Source: Callipepla californica brunnescens
Lineage: Eukaryota; Chordata; Aves; Galliformes; Odontophoridae
Direction of reading: 5' to 3'
Length of the DNA stretch: 64,000 nucleotides
NCBI GenBank assembly: GCA_023055505.1
Contig: JALIRH010000019.1
Coordinates: forward strand, 1,550,001-1,614,000
Shown here: in pieces, positions 54,001 to 64,000 of the stretch
How the letters are laid out: the number at the start of each line of letters is the position of its first letter
Numbering within the stretch: position 1 is the first letter of the stretch
The notes under the pieces: generated by a model
Told to the model about the DNA's origin: nothing
The model's database searches: none
What the model saw: only the letters and a program-made list of their open reading frames with translations
Made by a program: the position numbers and the translations under genes

Positions 54001-56109
54001 AAACCCTGCCACACCATGGAAATCCTCCGAGGGCACAGAATCCCTATAACTCCTGAAGCTCCTATTTCTTAAGAAGAACACAGCACAAACAGGAATACAA
54101 GCACAAGCAGAGAAATCCTCTTCAGTGAGGATGGGCAGGTTGGTCCCATATCAGGTGAGCTACTCCAAGCCGGCAGTGTGCCATGGCAGGCTGTCCTATC
54201 TCAAAAGAAAATTACTAGTGCAAACACGTGGGTATATAGCACAGAGTGGGAGGATGGCAAGACTGGGAGATAAAGGGAGCTTCCACTTCTGCACTGTCCC
54301 TGTAATGCCTGGCTGTTTATTCACATGAATAGGCATCATCCATGCAGTCATCTTGTGTCATTCTCCTAAGCAGGAATGTGGTGGGAACATTTCTTCATAT
54401 TTTTAATCCAATACAGACACTGCCAATGATCCCCTTTCCTTAAGCAGAATTATTCACGCACTGAAAAGCAATGCGTATCCTTCCCAACTAAAACAGCACA
54501 TGATGCGGAGGTGGCAACACACTACAACACAAACATAGCCAGATGAATAATTATGTGAAAACATCGCTTTTCTATTCCACACAACTGCTCTGTGCTGCTG
54601 AGTCAGAGCTGCTCCTTCTAACAGATATGAAGCTGGGAACCGCCGTTGCTCGCCCTGCTGAGCCAAAGGCCATCCCATTGCAGGCTTGGTGGGGGTCAGC
54701 CCAGGAAGCTGTGGCATAGGGTGCCCCAGCCCCACCAGTGCCCAGCATAAGCTGGACCCTGTGGGCATGTCTGCAGGAGAAAGTTCCCTTGAGGGCTGAG
54801 ACCACACTCCCCTCCCCACTCCAAATCAATTAAGCCAAGAAAAAGTACACAGCCATCTTGTCATTCTGGGACAGTCATTTTTCTGACTAGCTCTGCACTT
54901 TCAGGCTGCCATTTTTCATTATTGTTAATAGGCTTCATTAATAAAAAGCTCTTAAGCACAAGACCATTCTTAAATGCAGTTTATGTTGCACAAAAGCAAT
55001 GCTCTCATTGTGGCAAGGGCAGGAGGGAAGGAAACAGAGTTTGCCTTTCCATAAACACTGATAATTCACAACCAAGTGCTATTTGCCCTTCATTTGGGTC
55101 CACAGTTATTCCAAATGAATTGACCATTTAAGAGAGGGATGGCTTTAAGATCTCCAGTTTGCAATTAAGGTATACTTCATGCCTTGAAAATAAGCACTTT
55201 GTTTTAAAACACACCATTAGGAAACCCAAAACCTCTTCTTTTTCACTTGAGATGAACTATCAGAGCTTTTAGGGGTTCAGCAATCACACCACAGATTTTA
55301 CAGTTATGTTCAATATGCAATCACATCCTTAAATTACAGGCACACAGGCGACTCCAAGGAGCAAGCAAACAAACATTCCCCCTCCCCCAGGCAGGCAGGC
55401 AGACTCCAGAGCGCAAACTCCGTCCAGCCAACAGCCTGGCACGGTGCTGCTCCTGGAGGTGCAGAAGGGACGGCTGGACATGCCTCTCAATTCTACGAAG
55501 CTGCAGTGCCACTGAGAGCAGAAGCTGGCACGCTTCTCCCTGGCACTGTCAGCCTGGACAGCAGTTCAAACCCACTCTTGGAGAAGCCCTTGTCTGATTT
55601 GTTCCCGTGTTTCCACAAAAAAAACGCAGAACTGCCAGGGCTCTCGGGTATGTACATGGTTTACATTCCTCAGACTTGTGCACTGAATTGGCTAATAACT
55701 TGTAATATCATTTGCCACTGAGAAGGTGTGAAATAATAGTCTTCATGTATTCAATTCAAATGCTTAAATCAACCTGAACTTCTTGCCCTGTGCAGACGCC
55801 TTGCTCGATTGGAGACAGCCAGCATAACACCTCCAGAGAGAAGTGGAACAATGTCTGGATCTCCAGTTAAGAAGTTATTTTCAAGTACTTGCCACATCTG
55901 GGCAACCCACAGGACTGTGCTTCACAGCATTGATATTCTCTTCCCTACTAATTACGAAAATGAAAAAAACACCCAAACAACACAACCAGAACATACTTTC
56001 TGATGCTTTTTTATGGACAACTGTGCTATGTAGTTTCTAAAATCAGCATCATAGGATGCTATGTTCTTGAAGCCTTCCCTTTACTATCTTCTCTCTATTC
56101 CCCTTACTA

Positions 56110-56170
56110 GAAAGAAAAAAAAAAGAAACAACAACAACAAAAAATAAAATAAAACAAAACAAAACAAACA
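56110..56170 (+). repeat. A-rich simple repeat (CAA, AAAAT and AAAAC units)
   Basis: The block moves from an A10 run through CAA repeats to AAAAT and then AAAAC units. It resembles the 17395-17486 repeat in its reverse complement but is an independent simple repeat. Confidence 0.88.
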
Positions 56171-56282
56171 CCGAAACCCCTACAGTCCCACTGAAATTTT
56201 GTGTCTTGGAGGCCAAAAACTTATATGCAATAGAGCTAGCATAGGTCTGCGTGCCTGCATGAGTTCTCAATAGCATTACAGT

Positions 56283-56350
56283 TTCATAAAATCCTAGAAT
56301 GGAAGAGGCTGGAAGGAGTCTAGTTCATCTAGTTCAGTCACCCACTCAAC
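56283..56350 (-). repeat. Short degenerate CR1 3' end, minus orientation
   Basis: The plus strand reads 'tcataaaatcctagaatgga', then 'ggctggaaggagtctagttc' and 'atctagttcagtcaccc'. These correspond to the inverted CR1 3' terminus. Only about 70 bp can be recognised. Confidence 0.65.
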
Positions 56351-59300
56351 ATGCTGAAGATGAAGGAAAAGCTAAAATTAAAGTGAAGATGGACACAGAT
56401 TCCAAAAGCAAGGAAAGTCAAGCCACAGCGGTCAGTTCTCAGAGCTGTTAAATTAAATACTCCTCATTGCCAGACCACTAATTCATTTTGACTCACATTC
56501 CCTAACCAACAGTGGCTGAAACCTGCTAATTCAGGTAGAACAGAATCAATTCAACTTGCAACATGCTGGAACATTAGGACAGCCAGATGGCAGAAAAGAC
56601 CAACTGAAAAAGGCTCCTGACTGGATGTCCTTTCTGTGTTTTTATTTTTTCCCCTATCAAGCCATAGCAGAGATCACTGTCAATGCTAGAGTCCAACCTC
56701 CATCCCTTTCCTCATTTCCCACTCTCCTGCTGTGGCACTAGGAAAGGGTCTGTCTCCAGAGGGAAGCATGAGGCAGGGGAAATCTTGTATTCTTTCCTGA
56801 AATGGAGGACAGAGCAATTGCAAATAAAGGAGTCAGCATCTGTGTTTGTTTCAGGACTGCCCCAGTCACCTCATATAAAGGAGAAAAGGGATTAATCTCC
56901 CAGTGCCAAACATAAATAACCTGAAGAAATAAGACCGTAAGCCTCCACTTTTTAGAAAAAGAATTCCTTTTCACATATGCTGACTTTAATTACACACAAG
57001 TTCCTCATCCCTTTTTTCTATCTGTGATATGTGTCTCAAGGCAGCAAGTTTGAAATGAATTATTGAAAAGATAAATTTTCAATTTGTTGCATAACCAAAT
57101 TTGTCTCTTATTACGGAAAGGGCACACAAGAACATCTAACAAGTTTCCGCAGCACACTTTAATTAACCTTTAGCACACTCCACCCCTCCCTAGGATTTTC
57201 CTTTTCCCTCAGCTCCCCCTCACACAGATACTCCTTCCCACAGCCCTGCAGCATGCTTCCTAACTTCCCGCTAAAGACAGCTTGAATCCTGCTGGTTCAC
57301 ACAGGAGCAGTATCCCTTGCCCATACGTTATTAAGTACAGAATAACTTTCTGGTCATTCCCTCCCATTTTTTATTCGCTACTCAGAAACAGCTTTCAACT
57401 AATGACAGCTCTTCAGCTCTGTCCCGTAACTTCTAATTATTCCTTCTGACGAGCTAACAGTAATCTTCTTAAACCCATCCACTCCCTGGGTGGCAAAGGA
57501 TGTTACATTCTTGAAGACTTCATACTAGCTTGATGCTATCATATGATCAGGAGGGCTTGCAGCAGTATACCTTGTACATCTACAGCTGTTTCTTTCAAAT
57601 GCTTTAACCATACATTAAGGCAAACGTTTCCAAGTTCTCCAGGAGGTAGGAAGCCATCGTACTAACATGCTGATTAGTTAGCTAGAGACACAGCGAGCAG
57701 GGAAAGGGAACTATTTCCTGACAGCGTCCCCTAATTTACATTTTCACAACTGGCCCAATTACTTAGATCCTTAAGCCAATTTTAGACTTTATCTGAATTT
57801 TCATCCTAAGATTGCTCTTATTTTCACTCTCGAGAGAAGTTGCTGATTTTAGTTACAAATTATATTTATTGGCAGTGCAACTCCTTTAGATCCTTGAGAT
57901 CTAAGTTCTCATTTTTGCTGTCTCATTTTCACCCCTTCCAGGGAGCAACCCACTGCAGCTGCTACCACCCCAGTTCCTGCAGCTGTGACCAACACTCACC
58001 ACTAACGTTTTCCATCCAGGTGATTCCTTTCACTTGTTATGATTAGTCTTAACAAACACATCCTGTTCATTGTCACCTGTAAAAAAGCCTTCTGTACAAA
58101 TGACATTTACCTCTAGTTTTCAAACTCTCTCTTATTGCTTAGAAAAAGAACAGTAGCGAGTCCAAACTCACAGACACAGCATGCCAAACACTGTGTATTT
58201 CAGCACTGTACTTCATATGCAATAAGCAAATCAAAGGGAAAAAACAGTAAAGGGAATATGACAAAATCTCATTCCAATACCCACAGAACTAGAGGACTCT
58301 AGTTAATACTGTATGCTTTAGCTCACATTATTTCCTCCAAAATGCCTGCAGTCCTTTCTCTACCGATGCTCTCCACATCACTGTTACAGCAAAGAATAAG
58401 ACTTGGCAATAATTCTTAACAAGTGAGGAAAAGAGTCCAAGTGTTCTGGTAAGCACCTTAACATTTGCATCTCTCTTGGTTTCCCCAAGTGTAAAACAGC
58501 ACTAATACTTACTTCCCCAATAGTGGGACTGGGAAGACAGAGGATGTCAGATGCCAAACTGTTCAGTGAAAGAATAAAAGGCTGTTGATTCATTAGGTAG
58601 ATGGTGAGGGGAACAGCACAGCAGGACTGAGAGTATATGGCTAAGGAAAAAATGCAAATAAAGGAATAAAACACTGCTTTCCTAGCAGCCTCAAGGTACA
58701 CATAGCGGTCTTGTGGTGCAGAGGAGCAAAACATAGTGAAGAGCCTTCTTTTATGTAGGGGAAGAAAGAATACAGGGAGGACAATGGAGGCAGAAGTGGA
58801 AATTAGTCCCTTGGAGAACAGGGCTAAACATTCATTCATTTCCAAAAGCGAGCAAATCCCTAAAAAAAACTTGGAAAAACCCCACCTGGAAGGGGAAGTT
58901 CCACACATTACAACTCCACCTTTAACAGGACTAGAACTGAATCTATATGGATTCCAGGCAGGAGAGCTATGCAAGCTCCTTCTCATACAACCTTGACACA
59001 CTTACATTTAGAAGTCACGGTCAGTGCTGTCCAAGTCCACAAAGGTAACAGCAGCCAGCCCCCAGTCTTCCATCACAATGCCTGTTCAGTGCAACTCTTA
59101 AATAAAATGGCATACCTAACACTGGTTATCAAACACGTGGACTTCTCTTGAATAAATCAAGGATATGAAGTTTGATCCCGAATAATGAAGCTTGGGAAAG
59201 AAACAAAAGCACAGAATTTGCATGTGCTCCTAACACTGGAATTAAGCAGAAAGCCTTTCTATACTGCATGAGGCGTGGTGGTAAGACCTGTGTCCACACA

Positions 59301-60854
59301 GTAAGTCAGTACTCAACACTTATTTTCCAGCTATTCCAACCAGTTAAGAGAAGGAGGAATGCTGGAAATGCTGCCTTGATTCTGGTACCAGGTACTCCAG
59401 GAGCCAACTAAACACAGTATCCTCTTGGAATCATAGATGAATTGCTCTGCACCCAAGAGCTGAATGACTCCTCTCCAAGAGATAATACCTGTCAAAATAG
59501 GCTCTTCTGACAACAAGATGAAAACCAAGTTTCAGGGGATTAGAATAATTAAGAAAGGAAAAAAAATGTCCAAGCCAACCATTTTAAGAACAAGTTCCCT
59601 GTGCACTACTGGGACAACTTTAAACTAGGCAGAGAAAGCTGTAAATTCAGAGCTACCAAGAAACCTCACAGAGAGAGGACTTGAAACACAAACGTATCCC
59701 ATCCAACATCACACACAGAAGCACCAAAGCACCTCTATACAGAAGGGAAAAATGCACCACATGTCACTAAGTCCACCCAATGGTCAAGAACATGGAGAAA
59801 GGGGAAACAAAAAGGCACTGCAGCTGCTTGCAGCCCCAGAGGAGTCTAAAAATTTGATCCTGCATGTACCACACACAAGTACTTCAAGCTACTGCCTAGA
59901 AACAGAATAGCAAGGTGACTTTAAGAAGTTAGAATTCAGTAAAGCAGCTTTGAATATAAGGATGGCTTAAAAAATACCACTCTGTAAGCTCTGCTAGCCC
60001 TGAGGACACCACCTAGCTGAGGGCAGCATTCCCCAGCACTCCCACAGCCACCCGTCTCCTTGAAGCAGCTGGCAGGGCCCTTGAGTGGCCCCGACATGGC
60101 ACCACTGCTGAGGTGAGGCCACTGTCCTTTACCGTGGTCCATTGGCAATAGGCCTGAAAACCAAGCTACAGCTCCCTTCTGCCTCGATCCAAAGGTGCTC
60201 CAGGTTCTGCTCCACAAAGGAGTGATGTAGGTCCCGTCCACACAGCGCAGCTCTGACACACTGCATGCGTGCACTCTTCTCAGCAGCAACTCCAGCCTCA
60301 GGAGCCACACTCAAGCAATCTCTTTCTCTGAAACCCATCTGGAAACCCAGTGCCTTTCCATCCCCAAAACCTCAGTAACTCCATTTAGAAGGGCCCTTCT
60401 GAGTTTCATTTCCTGATGTAAAGAAAAGGAAAGAAAAGGAACGGGCTGGCTGCAATACCGAGAAGTGAACAGCGGCCCAAGAAAAAGAGGCAGATGCTCC
60501 TTAAGTCACACGCACTGCCAGCCCATGGCCTCGTTCAGCTCTGCAATGTTCCTGTACTGCACTCATGCTGTGCGAGCTGGAAAGAGCTGCCATAAAGATC
60601 AACTGCTTTCAGGTGCTCAGGCAGCAGATCTGGGGTGGGAGGCAGCAGAGGCATGTAAAAAGAAAAAGCACACACCTCCTGCTCCGGCCTGCTCTAGGCT
60701 TTTGGCAGCAACTCAGTGCAATCCAATACATCCAGTACAAGGAGCAAATGGCCTGTTAGGGACAGCTCTGTGTAGTGACAAACAGCTCTGCAGCACTGAC
60801 ACCCCTATGTAGAAAAAAGGATAAGGCAGCAAAACTCCAGTGCACTCAAGATAA

Positions 60855-60915
60855 CCCTTTTTTTCCTCTCTCCTTTTATTTTTTTTTTCCTTTTCTCTCT
60901 TTTTTTCCCCTCCCA
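60855..60915 (+). repeat. Polypyrimidine tract
   Basis: About 60 bp is almost purely T and C with several T7-T10 runs. On the sense strand of CAMK2G it is purine-rich. Confidence 0.8.
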
Positions 60916-62018
60916 GGCCAATTCAGTTTCAGCACAACACTTAGGGTAGAAGCTCTGTGTTCTTTTCACAGGAGTCGCACTGCAGAGTCATTGTGTCTGT
61001 CTCCCTAATCACAGGTGATGCAGTGGGAAGGGACTCTCACCTCCCATGAGCACCATTACAACAGAAAGATCAGGCACGCTAGCAATGAGTTGGGAGTCCT
61101 TTATACGTCTCAGTGACATTTTCATCACCATAACTGGCCACGGGTAGAATATCCCAGGAAGCAAACCCTAAAAATAACTTCTTACAACAAGTCAGCCAGT
61201 CCCCCGGCAAAAGGGGAGGGAACACTGCTTAAACATGGTTCGCACAATTCAGTTATTGCAAGAAGGACAATGAATGCCCAGACAAACAGGAGAGAAGGAA
61301 AACAGAGGAGAAAAAGCAGGTGGTGAATTACGCAACTGTTTCTCCTGCATCACCAATGACTTTCCAAAGTGGTAATCAAGAAACTGAGATTGAGCTCCGT
61401 AGCAAAGTCTGCCCAGATTACTTGAACGTGCAGCAAGGGAGGCAATCTTGCCTGTTCAGCACCAGCAGAAGCAGCAGGGCTCTCCCACAGCTGCTGTCTT
61501 TGCAGAAGGGCACGGGTACTGTTCCCAGCTCCAGCCCTGAAGGTCCCTGTGAGGGTCCTGCTTCCCAGCTCCCTCAATGCAGAAACCAGAGGGCTTTTCT
61601 CCACCAGAACACCCTCAGAAACACGTGGCCAGGAGCCACAAGAAATCCCACAAGAGCTCCCAGGCACAATGGGTTCACACGCACCCTTTCCCTGCTCTCC
61701 CTACTCCTCCAGTAAGCAGGGCTGTGATGCCAGCAGCGAGGCACTAAACAGCCATACAGACGTGGCTGACGAGGCCTCTGTGCCTCTCTGAGTCATGTGC
61801 AGAAGCTCACTGACTGAACTGCAACAGGACATCCTGTGTAAGAAGTATGTGCTATGAAGGCGTCCTGACAGGAACGGCCCTAAGCAAACACCTGGTGAGA
61901 CTGTGACAGTGAAGCAAGGAGGGGAAAAGCACGACAGGATTTTCCAGTTCCGAGGCTGCTGCCCATTGTACTTTTCCAGCTGCTGAGCACAGGGTGCAAG
62001 CACAGACACGCAAGGCTT

Positions 62019-62030
62019 GGGGGGGGGGGG
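62019..62030 (+). repeat. G12 homopolymer
   Basis: A run of 12 G is followed by AGG. It is C-rich in the CAMK2G transcript. The length of such a run is sequencing-error prone. Confidence 0.85.
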
Positions 62031-62987
62031 AGGTGACCATCTGCACCAGGCTGCTGCCCCTTCCTCCTCCTCCTGCAGAAGCCTTTGTGAGCAAGTCTGC
62101 CCAGGCTGTGCTGAGAACCCAGCCACGACTGCAGGCAGAGTGCTGGCTCGCACTCGCTCCCTCTTGATTTACAGAACTTCCCCACTAACAGCTGCATTGC
62201 AGATGAACCCTCTTAAAGTGGACATGAAGTGAGAGAGTCAGGAGGGCACAGAGCTGCTCCGAAGTGGCGTGGCCACACAGACAGCCCCTCCTGCACACAA
62301 ATGGTGACTGACCCCAGGAAGAGCTCCAGCCTCCCCACCACAATCCAGCTGCATACAGAGGGTCCTGCACACACGGATCAGCACAGAAGAAACCCAATGA
62401 GGGAGCTCAGCAGGAAGGGCAGCAGCTCCTTCCTTCTCCCCAATGCTGCTCCCAGCAGGTGCCGGTGGGTTTGGATGGAGCGGCTGCTGAGCAGGTGAGG
62501 TGAGTGTGCAGCAGGGAGGTCCTAGCAGCACCAATTCACTGCACTGCAGGATCCAGGAATCCAGAGATGCGGAAGGAAGAACATAAATTCCTCTGGCTTA
62601 ATGGAGCTGGAGACTTCCTTGTTCCCATTTCATCCCCCACTGCCCCTCCAGATAAGCTAACTTCATAGGTGAGACCTGAGTTGCTTTTTCAACACAAGGA
62701 AGGAGTTTTCACTGTTTTTCACATACAAAAAGCTCCGCAGTTAACGGTTCATACTTCATCAGGGAGATGAGCAGGCTGAAAAGCCTGTGAGAGCCAAGGA
62801 ACTTGTTGACCATTTGTGAGGTGGTGGCAGGGAAAGCTTTTGCAGCTCAGCTTCAGAACTGTGAAGACGCAGTGTGTGCACAGCCACAAGGAGTTAACAC
62901 AGCATAATGCGCTTCCTTAAAGCTGGGTAACCAGCGCTGCAGCAACTGCTAGCAGCAGCCAGAGCCACCTGCACTTGTCAGCAATAT

Positions 62988-63004
62988 TTGATAATGGTTA
63001 TCAA
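62988..63004. promoter_or_regulatory. Palindromic pair of GATA-type sites
   Basis: The 17-bp sequence ttgataatggttatcaa has perfect 7-bp arms around TGG and contains GATAA on both strands. Paired GATA sites occur in enhancers, but a single palindrome in 39 kb can arise by chance. No function is shown by the sequence alone. Confidence 0.3.
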
Positions 63005-63763
63005 GAAGGCAAACCACCTTGCTCCTCTGTTTTCACATCTCTGATGCTGAGCTTCACTGTCTGGAGAAGAGAGGCACGCCGTGAGGCGAGGCTTCCTGCC
63101 TGCTGCTGTCAAAGTGCTTCCACACTGAGGACAAGTTAACCAGCACTTCGCTCCTATGCACCATCCACGCTAAGTGCAGGGCTAATTCAGACACAGACAG
63201 AGATGACAGCAGATCATTGCACAGCACTGATCAGGCAACACTGAAAATGTTCAGCCGGACGACTTCCTAACAAGCAGTAGGCACAACACAATATCCTAAT
63301 CTGCAGAGTTGGCAGATTCTAGCCCAGATAACATTCAAATAAGACCAAAATGGGCAGAGCTGGGAGCCACTTCTCAAGCCTGCAGTCCAAAAATCAGGAA
63401 TATTTAAAGTAACACGAGATCTATGAATCACTGCTTTGACTTGCACTAAAGAAGCACATCCATCATGCACCAGCTTTGTCCCTGCATTGGCACTGCTCAT
63501 AAACCAAAGCTGTGCAACTTTAACACTTCTAATCTCTCCAACACAATCTCAACAGAGGACATTTGATATCCAAAGCTTACATGGAGAGGCCCTGAGGCAG
63601 GCAAAACTAAACTTAACAGCATACCACCTCTCCGGGCACTGCACAGAAGGGAGCCCTGCTTGGCATCAGTGGGCAGCAGACAGCACCAGCCCCGAGCAGC
63701 CCTCCTGATGAGCTATGGGAAGTGCTAAACACAACTTACTTCTTCCACATCTATTTTTTCCTT

Positions 63764-63800
63764 CACCCATCATGGGTGATTTCTTGGCCCATCACCCATG
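63764..63800. repeat. Nested inverted repeats (CCCAT/ATGGG)
   Basis: 63764-63778 is a palindrome with 7-bp arms and one central base (cacccat, c, atgggtg). 63771-63780 (catgggtgat) pairs perfectly with 63791-63800 (atcacccatg) across a 10-base loop. The two hairpins share an arm and exclude each other. Confidence 0.85.
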
Positions 63801-64000
63801 AAATGTTATATGCTCTGATACAAGGGGAGTGGAAAAAATAAGATACACATTTTCAGAATGACAGCTGCTTTGCTACAGTAGAAATGCTAAGTGTATTTGG
63901 CAAGCACTGGAAACCAAAACAAGAAAAGCTTTAACAAGCTGTTTTCCTTGCAAAAGCTTCCAGGGAACCCATGCTATTTGAAACGTACATCTAATGAGTG

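Larger units (their letters stand above)
25046..64000 (-). other. CAMK2G: CAMK2G intron 2 (probable), 3' part
   Basis: This is about 39 kb upstream of exon 3 in transcript order. I searched by eye for exon 2 (glycine loop to AAKIINTKKL) and exon 1 and found neither, so the simplest reading is a single very long intron 2. A diverged or overlooked 95-nt exon 2 cannot be fully excluded; if it is present, this span would be introns 1 and 2. Contents are four CR1 fragments, simple repeats, two CpG-dense patches, a G-quadruplex motif and short inverted repeats, each listed separately. The remaining stretches, including 25046-27230, 28560-34190, 40200-50790 and 51120-56100, show no gene or repeat I recognise. 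Confidence 0.75.

Noticed and set aside
25046..64000. Search for exons 1 and 2 and a CpG-island promoter
   Set aside because: Neither the glycine-loop/AAKIINTKK exon nor a long CpG island was found by eye; the small CpG patches are too short to call a promoter.

Overview
The window is vertebrate nuclear DNA, most likely from a bird. It carries several CR1 LINE fragments in both orientations, the dominant interspersed repeat of avian genomes. Alu, L1 and other mammal-specific repeats are absent, and so are bacterial-style dense open reading frames. A galliform such as chicken would fit, but the species cannot be fixed from the sequence alone.

One gene explains the coding content: CAMK2G, calcium/calmodulin-dependent protein kinase II gamma, transcribed from the minus strand. 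Eight consecutive coding exons are present, counting the ATG exon as exon 1. In transcript order they are exon 3 (25045-24986), 4 (12894-12840), 5 (12313-12248), 6 (9430-9358), 7 (6163-6061), 8 (5173-5090), 9 (4255-4161) and 10 (1622-1500). All have AG acceptors and GT donors, the reading phases match across every junction, and together they give 659 nt encoding about residues 54-273 of the kinase domain. The stretch holds the HRD and DFG motifs, the activation segment and the C-lobe. Paralogue-specific residues (NHIHQHD in exon 6, [13 protein letters not shown] in exon 10) separate gamma from alpha, beta and delta.

Layout: 1-1499 is the start of intron 10. From 1500 to 12894 lie seven exons with introns of 0.5-3.2 kb. 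From 12895 to 24985 is the 12.1 kb intron 3. Exon 3 follows, and from 25046 to the window end there is about 39 kb with no recognisable exon. I read it as intron 2, so exons 1-2 and the promoter should lie beyond base 64000. The calmodulin-binding segment, linker and hub domain (exon 11 onward) lie below base 1.

The noncoding sequence holds CR1 fragments, A/T-rich simple repeats, two small CpG-dense patches, one G-quadruplex motif on the transcribed sense strand, and a few short inverted or tandem repeats. I found no RNA gene, CRISPR array or second protein-coding gene, and nothing that amounts to a new biological system. The findings are modest leads inside an ordinary gene.
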